DNA of 64,000 nucleotides from Membranipora membranacea (lineage: Eukaryota; Bryozoa; Gymnolaemata; Cheilostomatida; Membraniporidae): assembly GCA_914767715.1 (NCBI GenBank), contig OU612072.1, positions 18,786,001 to 18,850,000 on the forward strand. The letters run 5' to 3'. This document shows, one piece after another, positions 45,990-54,561 of this stretch (position 1 is its first letter; each line of letters starts with the position of its first letter). The notes beneath the pieces are model-generated. The model saw only the letters and a list, made by a program, of their open reading frames with translations. It was not told where the DNA came from and made no database searches. A program made the position numbers and the translations under genes.

Positions 45990-48110
45990 CATGAACTTAT
46001 ATTTCTAAAAGAAAAATTGTGTGCTATCTCTGCATGGAGGCAATGTATCTATTGTTGTTTTAGGGGTAACAAAGTTCAATTATTCATTCTAATTGTGTCA
46101 GTCAGATCAATGCAGTTAAATTGTATGGTGTGATGTGAAAATCTACAATCACCATTAGTCCGGTGGCAACCCCTGCCTATCTTGTCACTTCCATTTGCAC
46201 TTTTGGATGGATAAGGTTTGTCAGTTGTTACTGTTAAGTTTTTCACGCTGATAGCAATGGTAACAACATACCTTACACTAAGTTGCACAATGGGCCGCTA
46301 ATTGCCGGTAAAAGGGAAAGTGATCAAAAAATGATGATATGTTTTCAAAGCATCCAAAATCTGAAAGATCATGTCATAATTAGTGGATCTACAACTTTAC
46401 ATGGGTCTGCTATCATAAAAAGCTGAGATGCGGCCAACAACGGTTGCAATACCCCCTAATATCACCTGTATAATAAAATATCTGTCATTAAAGCAAAATT
46501 ACTTTTTCAATTATTCTGCTGCCTAAAAAACAGGCTTCGAATGTTCGTATTGATCTGATTTTTTTATTGGTGACTGTGTATTGACCCTCCCCTCATGACA
46601 CCAGTTTTTAATGCTCTGAGTGTGTCGTTTTTCAAACAGTGTGTATTCTTAGGTTTCCTTTATAGTATCATTAAAATCGTCTTTAAATAGTTATATAGCG
46701 TGTCAAGCAAAATTTAACTCCTTCCATTTTTGGCAGCAATTTTGGCACTTTGCTGCCTATTGTGCAGCTTTGTGTAAGGTACATCATCACCATTGCGACC
46801 GCCTCAAAAAACTACCCTAGAATCCACTAAGATTTTATCCATCCAATTTCGGAAATGAAGTTGCGTTTCTAGCCACATTTTTGGTAGGCTGCCACTGGAC
46901 ACATGTTTCCACGTGAATTTTGAGGTCGGCCTAGATCGAGCTGACTTGTCACCTCTTGGCTCTATCTCGAAATATGCAGCAATTTCCGTGATAGGGCTGA
47001 GAGAAAAACAACATCAAAAAAATCTGCCCGGCCTGCCGCTTCAGAGTTTTTGATGCTAACTGCTTGGCCATGCCAGCTCGCTGTGGCGCGAGCCGTTAAG
47101 CGTGAGCCGTACCTTTGAGCTCAGCTCGAGCTCGGAGACATTCCCATAGTTTACAGAGCCTCTTAATTAGCCACAGCTCGACCTCAAAACTAACGTGGAA
47201 ATGCAGTGGTTATGACCTGATCATCCACTAGTGAAAAGATAGAACATGGTAAATAGAGCAATTCCATTTGTTACAGTCAACAATTTTGTAAATACGGGAT
47301 TATTATTAGATCGAGTTTCGTTGAGCTAGTCTATGAGTGATTTGATGCTGGCTGGCACAAATTGTTCTGGCATTCATAAAAACAGTCCGGGAGCCCAGGG
47401 TCAAAATCCATGTTAAAAGTGTAAAAGCTGAGTTTCATACATTATTGAGTATAAGTGTTATATTTTTGTATTCCATCCTCAGAGCAGGAATCACAAGGGG
47501 GGGTTTATGGGATTTCACTCATTTTTCACAGGGGAGACAGCTTTCTCCATAATCAACTTTCAGTACATATCTTTAACTTGTGATGAAAGTTACCAATATT
47601 TAGAGTTAATACTTTGGATATAGCTTCCTCATACCATTAGCTTTTAAATTAAAAATCACGTACCCAGATAGGTGATGTGCTGCTAACAGCGCAACGTCAT
47701 GGCATTACATTAATTTTTTGTGTTTGTCATCTAGAAAGTTTTTTTTGCAATTATCTATGGGCTTGTCTAATAAACTGAATCAGCAAAAAATTTTGAAGAT
47801 GTCTAGAGAATGATCATTGAAAAATTATCCATATATATATTATCAGTTGGAAATTATAATCCAACAAATCCGAGTATGTCCTCTTATGATTGGAGTGAAT
47901 TGGCGTAACGCTATACAATGCTGACGGCATTGTGTGTAAGTGTTGTAAATCCTAAGTGTTGAGCCGTTTGAAAAAGGCTCTATGTTAACAGAAATCCAAG
48001 CTAGAGACATTCTGAATATTATCATATAATTATAACTCATTTTCAGACACAATTAATCTGTATTTTACTACTCATAAAATTATTTAGATTTTTTTCTCTC
48101 TTTGTAACAG

Positions 48111-48316
48111 ATGATTCTCAACGGTGCATACCATGTGTTAGTTCTCAAAAACCAATTCAGACCAAATTTAATTATGCGACCAAGTTATACTTTCATGAAC
48201 TCAAATCACTTGAATCAAGACAACATCACCTGAATTTACAAAGAATTAGAGATGCACGGGAAAGATTCAATTCTATCGGTGAACACAACCAGACGAAAGA
48301 GCTGCCACAGATATAA
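48111..48316 (+). CDS. Exon-like ORF behind a strong splice acceptor, unknown product
   Basis: A textbook acceptor (TTTTTTTCTCTCTTTGTAACAG) precedes a 206-nt stretch open in the frame GAT-GAT-TCT-CAA... to TAA, ending with a polar helical segment (KLYFHELKSLESRQHHLNLQ, RIRDARERFNSIGEHNQTKE). An AATAAA lies at 48546. It would join TRIP11 exon 33 in phase, so it could be an alternative last exon, or the last exon of an unseen gene. A second frame is also open for about 40 codons, so coding status is uncertain. Confidence 0.3.
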
Positions 48317-48545
48317 TGATGTATTTTTGTTTGCCTTTGGTCAATTCTGATTTAAACTTTATGTGGGAAAGAAAATTGGTTAGATATAAACATCAGACGA
48401 ATACACTCAAGCTGAACCATGAGTCAAAAAAGTTGCTAGCTCTGTTTAGTAACCAGGTTACAAACTCCAGCCTATCCAGCTTTTGCTTGATAGAACCTAT
48501 AAGTCATACTCCGTTAATCAGTCCAGGTGAAAGGTCAATCCCGTA

Positions 48546-48551
48546 AATAAA
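48546..48551 (+). terminator. AATAAA downstream of the exon-like ORF
   Basis: Canonical hexamer about 230 bp after the stop at 48314-48316. It supports, but does not prove, that 48111-48316 is a 3'-terminal exon. Confidence 0.35.
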
Positions 48552-48739
48552 TGAATTTTAAAAGCCTTTTGAGGACTATGGGACGCAAACTTGGCAGAGA
48601 TAGTCAGCAAATATTGATGACAATGACGCCTTGCGGAGGTGGGTTGAGCTTGAGAGGTGTTCTTACTAAGTATTTTAGCATTGTCCTAGTGGTAATGGCT
48701 AAACTCTTTTAGTCTGCGTTCACATCTCCGTTGTAGAAC

Positions 48740-48958
48740 TTGGGAAGTGTTGGATGTTCCAAAGACCAGCGGTGTTTGTTTCCTGTTATTCCGTCTTATT
48801 ATTCAGAAAATACTTACAGCCCTCCTTTGCACAGCGTCAATGCACTCCAGCACCGGTTAAAGACTCCTTGGTTTAACTCAATTGATATGCAAGATTCTTA
48901 CCTCCATGTAGCTGTGGTTGCAACTGAACATCCGGCCTGCACTGCTGTGGCGAAGTGA
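48740..48958 (+). pseudogene. Relic of LTR-retrotransposon (Ty3/gypsy-like) reverse transcriptase
   Basis: The open frame carries a segment spaced like the palm-domain part of a Ty3/gypsy-type reverse transcriptase. A Lys-Asp near residue 8 is followed, after a Pro-Leu/Asn-Ala-Leu helix-type segment, by Trp-Phe-x-Ser-Ile-Asp (Asp 49 at the position of the first catalytic aspartate) and a Tyr-x-x-Val stretch. It has no ATG start, and the fragment ends at a stop before the catalytic YxDD motif. No LTRs, gag, integrase or protease are seen nearby. It is an isolated, degraded fragment and cannot function. Confidence 0.45.
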
Positions 48959-50230
48959 TCAGCCACAATCATCTTCAGATTTCACTTAAATGAATGAATC
49001 GCAACTCAAATTGTCTGCAAAATGATATTCTAGGATTTTTTTGTGTTGAATTTGAGTGAAAACATTGGACGCACCAACTCACACCATAAAGTGAAGTAAC
49101 ATTGTTAAACAGGGATACGAAAGATCAAGGAAAAAACTTTTTCCATGTTTACCAAACAGATGCGGACATGTGTAAAAACATGAGGATCATTTCTGCATGT
49201 TTATAAATTATTGAGATATAGTGTTCAAGAAAAAGAAATTTCAAAATCCAATTTTCAACCTCGGCAGAAGCTAAAATACTTGACATCGATGGAGTATTTA
49301 CTTTATAGATTTGATTTCCAGAATGACATCTGGTTATGCTCTCAATTTGTGATCAAACTAAACCCGATCAAATATTTGTCCATAAAAGTTGCTCAAATGT
49401 ATGGACAAACTAAGATCGGGATTCGGGAATAAGCAGAATAAGTAGGGAAATGATGATTTCATACGAAGCCAATACAATGTCTGTACAACTGTTTCAATCC
49501 ATTGACATGTCAGGTTTTACAATCAAGCACGTGAATAACTCCAACTGTAACTATTTAAAGGACAAACCAATCAAGAACCAGCAAAGAATTTTAACCCAAT
49601 AGGGAGCCTGTTGAACCACAGCTCAAACCAAAATGAATCCTATATAAGATTAAACACCGTTTGGCATGTTTTTTTATGACAAAAGTGCCCCTCGTTAAAA
49701 ACGTTGCTGACGCCAAACTAAGAGGAGCAGTCCCGAACGGGTTTCAGTTTCAAAGTCAGCATGAAATTGCCTACGTTATAGAGAAGGTTAGAAGGAAATC
49801 TATTTTTTAAACTGGCCGTAAAAAAAACCAAGGGTCCCCCCTTTGTTACTTTTTAAAATTTTAAACTCACTCTAATTCCTGTTCTATATATCGTAGAATC
49901 TTGATATTCGGGATTTTGAATGAGGCCAATGAGGCCATCAGCGGGTCAGAGTTTAAAATAATTCCCACGGCTATTTCAAATTTAAGCCTGCCGTTTGGCA
50001 TGTTTTTTTATGACAAAAGTGGCCCTCGTTAAAAACGTTGCTGACGCCAAACTAAGAGGAGCAGTCCCGAACGGGTTTCAGTTTCAAAGTCAGCATGAAA
50101 TTGCCTACGTTATAGAGAAGGTTAGAAGGAAATCTATTTTTTAAACTGGCCGTAAAAAAAACCAAGGGTCCCCCCTTTGTTACTTTTTTAAACTTTAAAC
50201 TCGCCCTAATTCCTGTTCTATTTATCGTAG

Positions 50231-50564
50231 GATCTTGATATTCGGGATTTTGAATGAAGCCAATGAAGCCATCAGCTGGTCAGAGTTTGAAAGCATTCCG
50301 ACGGCTATTTCAAATTTGAGCCTGCCGTTTGGCATGTTTTTTTATGACAAAAGTGGCCCTCGTTATAAACGTTGCTGACGCCAAACTAAGAGGAGCAGTC
50401 CCGAACGGGTTTCAGTTTCAAAGTCAGCATGAAATTGCCTACGGTATAGAGTAGGTTAAAAGGAAATCTATCTTTTAAACTGGCCGTAAATAAAACCAAG
50501 GGTCCCCCCTTTGTTACTTTTGTAAATTTTTAACTCACTCTAATTCCTGTTCTATCTATCGTAG
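50231..50564 (+). repeat. Representative satellite monomer (exon-like 224 bp + intron-like 110 bp)
   Basis: The unit begins just after TTTATCGTAG. About 224 bp run to TATAGAG(T/C)AG, followed by GTTAGA, GTGAGA or GTAAGA depending on the copy. About 110 bp then contain a CTCTAAT branch-point-like motif and end TTCCTGTTCTATTTATCGTAG. The first part has one long open frame when a T run is 6 rather than 7 long. Confidence 0.75.
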
Positions 50565-51245
50565 GATCTTGATATCCGGGATTTTGAATGAACCCAATGA
50601 GGCCATCAGCTGGTCAGAGTTTGAAAGAATTCCGATGACTATTTCAAATTTGAGCCTGCAGTTTGGCATGTTTTTTTATGACAAAAGTGGCCCTCGTTAA
50701 AAACGTTGCTGACGCCAAACTAAGAGGAGCAGTCCCGAACGGGTTTCAGTTTCAAAGTCAGCATGAAATTGCCTACGTTATAGAGAAGGTTAGAAGGAAA
50801 TCTATTTTTTAAACTGGCCGTAAAAAAAACCAAGGGTCCCCCCTTTGTTACTTTTTTAAACTTTAAACTCGCCCTAATTCCTGTTCTATTTATCGTAGGA
50901 TCTTGATATTCGGGATTTTGAATGAAGCCAATGAAGCCATCAGCTGGTCAGAGTTTGAAAGCATTCCGACGGCTATTTCAAATTTGAGCCTGCCGTTTGG
51001 CATGTTTTTTTATGACAAAAGTGGCCCTCGTTATAAACGTTGCTGACGCCAAACTAAGAGGAGCAGTCCCGAACGGGTTTCAGTTTCAAAGTCAGCATGA
51101 AATTGCCTACGGTATAGAGTAGGTTAAAAGGAAATCTATCTTTTAAACTGGCCGTAAATAAAACCAAGGGTCCCCCCTTTGTTACTTTTGTAAATTTTTA
51201 ACTCACTCTAATTCCTGTTCTATCTATCGTAGGATCTTGATATCC

Positions 51246-52975
51246 GGGATTTTGAATGAACCCAATGAGGCCATCAGCTGGTCAGAGTTTGAAAGAATTC
51301 CAATGGCTATTTCAAATTTGAGTCTGCCGTTTGGCATGTTTTTTTATGACAACAGTGGCCATAGTTAAAAACGTTGCTGACGCCAAACTTAGAGGAGCAG
51401 TCCCGAACGGGTTTCAGTTTCAAAGTCAGCATGAAATTGCCTACGTTATAGAGTAGGTTAGAAGGAAATCTATTTTTTAAACTGGCCGCAATAAAAACCA
51501 AGGGTCCCCCTTTGTTACTTTTTTAAATTTTAAACGCGCTCTAGTTCCTGTTCTATTCATCGTAGGATCTTGATATTCGGGAATTTGAATGGGGCCAATG
51601 AGGCCATCAGCTGGTCAGAGTTAGAAAGAATTCCGATGGCTATTTCAAATTTGAGCTTGCCTTTTGGCATGTTTTTTTATGACAAAAGTGGCCCTCGTTA
51701 AAAACGTTGCTGACGCCAAACTAAGAGGAGCAGTCCCGAACGGGTTTCAGTTTCAAAGTCAGCATGAAATTGCCTACGTTGTAGAGTAGGTTAGAAGGAA
51801 ATCTATCTTTTAAACTGGCCGTAAAAAAAACCAAGGGTCCCCCCTTTGTTACTTTTTTAAATTTTTAACTCACTCTAATTCCTGTTCTATTTATCGTAGG
51901 ATCTTGATATTCGGGATTTTGAATGAGGCAAATGAGGCCATCAGCTGGTCAGAGTTTGAAAGAATTCCGATGGCTATTTCAAATTTGAGCCTGCCGTGTG
52001 GCATGTTTTGTTATGACAAAAGTGGCCCTCGTTAAAAACGTTGCTGACGCCAAACTAAGAGGAGCATTCCCGAACGGGTTTCAGTTTCAAAGTCAGCATG
52101 AAATTGCCTACGTTATAGAGTAGGTTAGAAGGAAATCTATTTTTTAAACTGGCCATAAAGAAAAACCAAGGGTCCCCCCTTTGTTACTTTTTTAAATTTT
52201 AAACTCGCTCTAATTCCTGTTCTATTTATCGTAGGATCTTGATATTCGGGATTTTGAATGAAGCCAATGAGGCCATCAGCTTGTCAGAGTTTGAAAGAAT
52301 TCCGATGGCTATTTCAAATTTGAACCTGCCGTTTGGCATGTTTTTTATGACAAAAGTGCCCCTCGTTAAAAACGTTGCTGACGCCAAACTAAGAGGAGCA
52401 GTCCCGAACGGGTTTCAGTTTCAAAGTCAGCATGAAATTGCCTACGTTATAGAGTAGGTAAGAAGGAAATCTATTTTTTAAACTGGCCGTAAAAAAAACC
52501 AAGAGTCCCCCCTTTGTTACTTTTTTAAATTTTAAACTCGCTCTCATTCCTGTTCTATTTATCGTAGGATCTTGATATTCGGGGTTTTGAATGAGGCCAA
52601 TGAGGCCATCAGCGGGTCAGAGTTTGAAAGAATTCCGATGGCTATTTCAAATTTGAGCCAGCCGTTTGGCATGTTATTTTATGACAAAAGTGGCCCTCGT
52701 TAAAAACAGTGCTGACGCCAAACTAAGAGCAGCAGTCCCGAACGGGTTTCAGTTTCAAAGTCAGCATGAAATTGCCTACGTTATAGAGTAGGTAAGAAGG
52801 AAATCTATTTTTTAAACTGGCCGTAAAAAAAACCACGGGTCCCCCCTTTGTTACTTTTTTAAATTTTAAACTCACTCTAATTCCTGATCTATATATCGTA
52901 GAATCTTGATATTCGGGATTTTGAATGAGGCCAATGAGGCCATCAGCGGGTCAGAGTTTGAAATAATTCCCATGG
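51246..52975. repeat. Duplicated satellite segment A (copy at 57345-59074, offset 6099)
   Basis: Diagnostic variants shared with the segment about 6099 bp to the right include GAACCCAATGAGG, ATTCATCGTAGG, GAGGAGCATTCCC and CATAAAGAAAAACC. Only scattered single-base differences occur between the two, which indicates a recent multi-monomer duplication. The limits are approximate. Confidence 0.75.
52239..52457 (+). pseudogene. Longest satellite ORF (T6 variant), also at 58338-58556 and 60673-60891
   Basis: In three copies a T run of 6 instead of 7 keeps one frame open across the exon-like part: IFGILNEANEAISLSEFERI, then ...GMFFMTKVPLVKNVADAKLR and GFQFQSQHEIAYVIE. The three copies arose by array duplication, so their agreement is not evidence of selection. 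The protein is not recognised. It may descend from a real repeated exon. Confidence 0.35.
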
Positions 52976-54130
52976 CTAGTTCAAATTTGAGCCTGCCGTT
53001 TGGCATGTTTTTTTATGAAAAAAGTGGCCCTCGTTAAAAACGTTGCTGACGCCAAACAAAGAGGAGCAGTCCCGAACGGGTTTCAGTTTCAAAGTCAGCA
53101 TGAAATTGCCTACGTTATAGAGCAGGTTAGAAGGAAATCTATTTTTTAAACTGGCCGTAAAAAAAACCAAGGGTCCCCCCTTTGTTACTTTTTAAAATTT
53201 TAAACTCGCTCTAATTCCTGTTCTATTTATCGTAGGATCTTGATATTCGAGACATAGAATGAGGCCAATGAGGCCATGAACTGGTCAGAGTTTGAAAGAA
53301 TTCCGATGGCTATTTCAAATTTGAGCCTGCCGCTTGGCATGTTTTTTTATGACAAAAGTGGCCCAGGTTAAAAAGGTTGCTGACGCCAAACAAAGAGGAG
53401 CAGTCCCGAACGGGTTTCAGGTCAAAGTCAGCATGAAATTGCCTACGTTATAGAGCAGGTTAGAAGGAAATCTATTTTTTTAACTGGCCGTAAAAAAAAC
53501 CAAGGGTCCCCCCTTTGTTACTTTTAAAAATTTTAAACTCGCTCTAATTCCTGTTCTATTTATCGTAGGATCTTGATATTCGGGACTTAGAATGAGGCCA
53601 ATGAGGCCATCAACTGGTCAGATATTGAAAGAATTCCGATGGCTATTTCAAATTTGAGCCTGCCGTTTGGCATGTTTTTTTATGACAAAAGTGGCCCAGG
53701 TTAAAAAGGTTGCTGACGCCAAACAAAGAGGAGCAGTCCTGAACGGGTTTCAGTTTCAAAGTCAGCATGAAATTGCCTACGTTATAGAGCAGGTTAGAAG
53801 GAAATCTATTTTTTTAACTGGCCGTAAAAAAAACCAAGGGTCCCCCCTTTGTTACTTTTTTGAATTTTAAACTCGCTCTAATTCCTGTTCTATTTATCGA
53901 AGGATCTTGATATTCGGGACTTAGAATGAGGCCAATGAGGCCATCAACTGGTCAGAGTTTGAAGGACTTCCGATGGCTATTTCAAATTCGACCCTGCCGT
54001 TTGGCATGTTTTTTTATGACAAAAGTGGCCGAGGTTAAAAAGGTTGCTGACGCCAAACAAAGAGGAGCAGTCCCGAACAGGTTTCAGTTTCAAAGTCAGC
54101 ATGAAACTGCCTACGTTATAGACCAGGTTA

Positions 54131-54138
54131 GAAGGAAA
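54131..54138. repeat. Left 8-bp target-site duplication of the MITE
   Basis: GAAGGAAA, present once in intact monomers and repeated at 54554-54561 on the other side of the insert. Confidence 0.85.
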
Positions 54139-54194
54139 CAGGGGCGTATATTCTAAAAATTTTCACTCACTGACTTTTTAGAGATGAGCATAAT

Positions 54195-54270
54195 GATCGG
54201 GCGCAGCCCGATCCACACGCCGTAGGCGTGGCGGGGAGGGTGTGGGAGGGGCGCTTAAGCGCCCTCCCAC
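54195..54270. repeat. Three consecutive GC-rich hairpins inside the MITE
   Basis: GATCGGGC-GCA-GCCCGATC (54195-54213), CACGCC-GTA-GGCGTG (54216-54230) and GTGGGAGGG(G)CGC-TTAA-GCGCCCTCCCAC (54242-54270, with one bulge). Their GC content contrasts sharply with the AT-rich surroundings. Confidence 0.85.
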
Positions 54271-54313
54271 CACGGAAATTTTTGCATATTGGTAGCAAAA
54301 TAGTGCAAGCAGA

Positions 54314-54355
54314 GAGGTATTTCAATAGCTCACTGAGGTATTTCAATAGCTCACT
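54314..54355 (+). repeat. 21-bp tandem doublet in the MITE
   Basis: GAGGTATTTCAATAGCTCACT occurs twice in a row (54314-54334 and 54335-54355). It contains AATAGCTCA, similar to the start of the tRNA-like D-arm nearby. Confidence 0.9.
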
Positions 54356-54417
54356 GAGCTGTTGGGTACTTTCAGAAAACAACTCAATAGCAGTAGAAGA
54401 TTACGGGAAAAATTTTG

Positions 54418-54425
54418 AAAAAAAA
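54418..54425 (-). terminator. T8 Pol III terminator downstream of the tRNA-like unit
   Basis: Eight thymines on the minus strand follow the tRNA-like 3' end after only two bases, the normal position and form of a Pol III terminator. Confidence 0.65.
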
Positions 54426-54427
54426 CT

Positions 54428-54509
54428 GACCTAAATGGGATTCGAACCCACAACAATCTGATGTACAGTGATTATAAAGCAGACGCTCTACACACTGAGC
54501 TATTCAGTC
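54428..54509 (-). tRNA. tRNA-like sequence, Ile(UAU)-like with a possible 10-nt intron
   Basis: The minus strand folds as a cloverleaf. Acceptor GACTGAA/TTAGGTC (6 of 7 paired, one G-A mismatch, one G-T); D-arm GCTC-AGTGTGTA-GAGC; anticodon stem TCTGC/TCAGA (4 of 5); variable loop TTGTT; T-arm GTGGG-TTCGAAT-CCCAT. Box A (TAGCTCAGTGTGTAGAG) and box B (GGTTCGAATCC) are strong. The anticodon loop is 17 nt; removing 10 nt (54472-54463) at position 37/38 leaves TTTATAA with anticodon TAT (54476-54474). tRNA-Ile(UAU) genes commonly have introns in eukaryotes. The D-loop lacks the G18-G19 pair, so it may be a pseudo-tRNA or SINE-type promoter carried by the MITE. Confidence 0.55.
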
Positions 54510-54553
54510 ACTCACGGAAATCCGTGGGCCGTGAGTGGTAATATACGCCACTG

Positions 54554-54561
54554 GAAGGAAA
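54554..54561. repeat. Right 8-bp target-site duplication of the MITE
   Basis: GAAGGAAA, identical to 54131-54138. Confidence 0.85.

Larger units (their letters stand above)
45511..46010 (+). promoter_or_regulatory. TRIP11: TRIP11 3' UTR
   Basis: About 500 bp after the stop codon, AT-rich, containing a perfect 36-bp palindrome (45838-45873) and ending with an AATAAA at 45984-45989. The exact cleavage point is not visible. Confidence 0.65.
46011..49656. other. Spacer between TRIP11 and the satellite array
   Basis: 3.6 kb of mostly unique sequence with one exon-like ORF (48111-48316), one retroelement relic (48740-48958) and a GAGTTTCGTTGAGCTAGT copy (near 47311) of the dispersed intronic motif. 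No complete gene is visible. Confidence 0.6.
54139..54553. mobile_element. Non-autonomous hAT-like MITE (415 bp) inserted in a satellite monomer
   Basis: The insert has terminal inverted repeats CAGGGGCGTATATT (left) and CAGTGGCGTATATT (right, reverse complement), 13 of 14 identical. It is flanked by the 8-bp duplication GAAGGAAA. Ends starting CAG-G and an 8-bp duplication are the hallmarks of the hAT superfamily. It has no transposase ORF, so it would need a transposase supplied in trans. The interior carries three GC-rich hairpins (54195-54270), a 21-bp tandem doublet (54314-54355) and a tRNA-like unit on the minus strand. The satellite sequence resumes exactly after the duplication. Confidence 0.88.

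Noticed and set aside
51307-51501. 64-codon minus-strand ORF that recurs in many satellite copies (also 52976, 54733, 55401, 57072, 57406, 63068, 63736)
   Set aside because: In most type-A monomers a TAG interrupts this frame (the CTAAG variant), and the recurrence follows from copying of the array. There is no evidence of independent selection, so it is not annotated as a gene.
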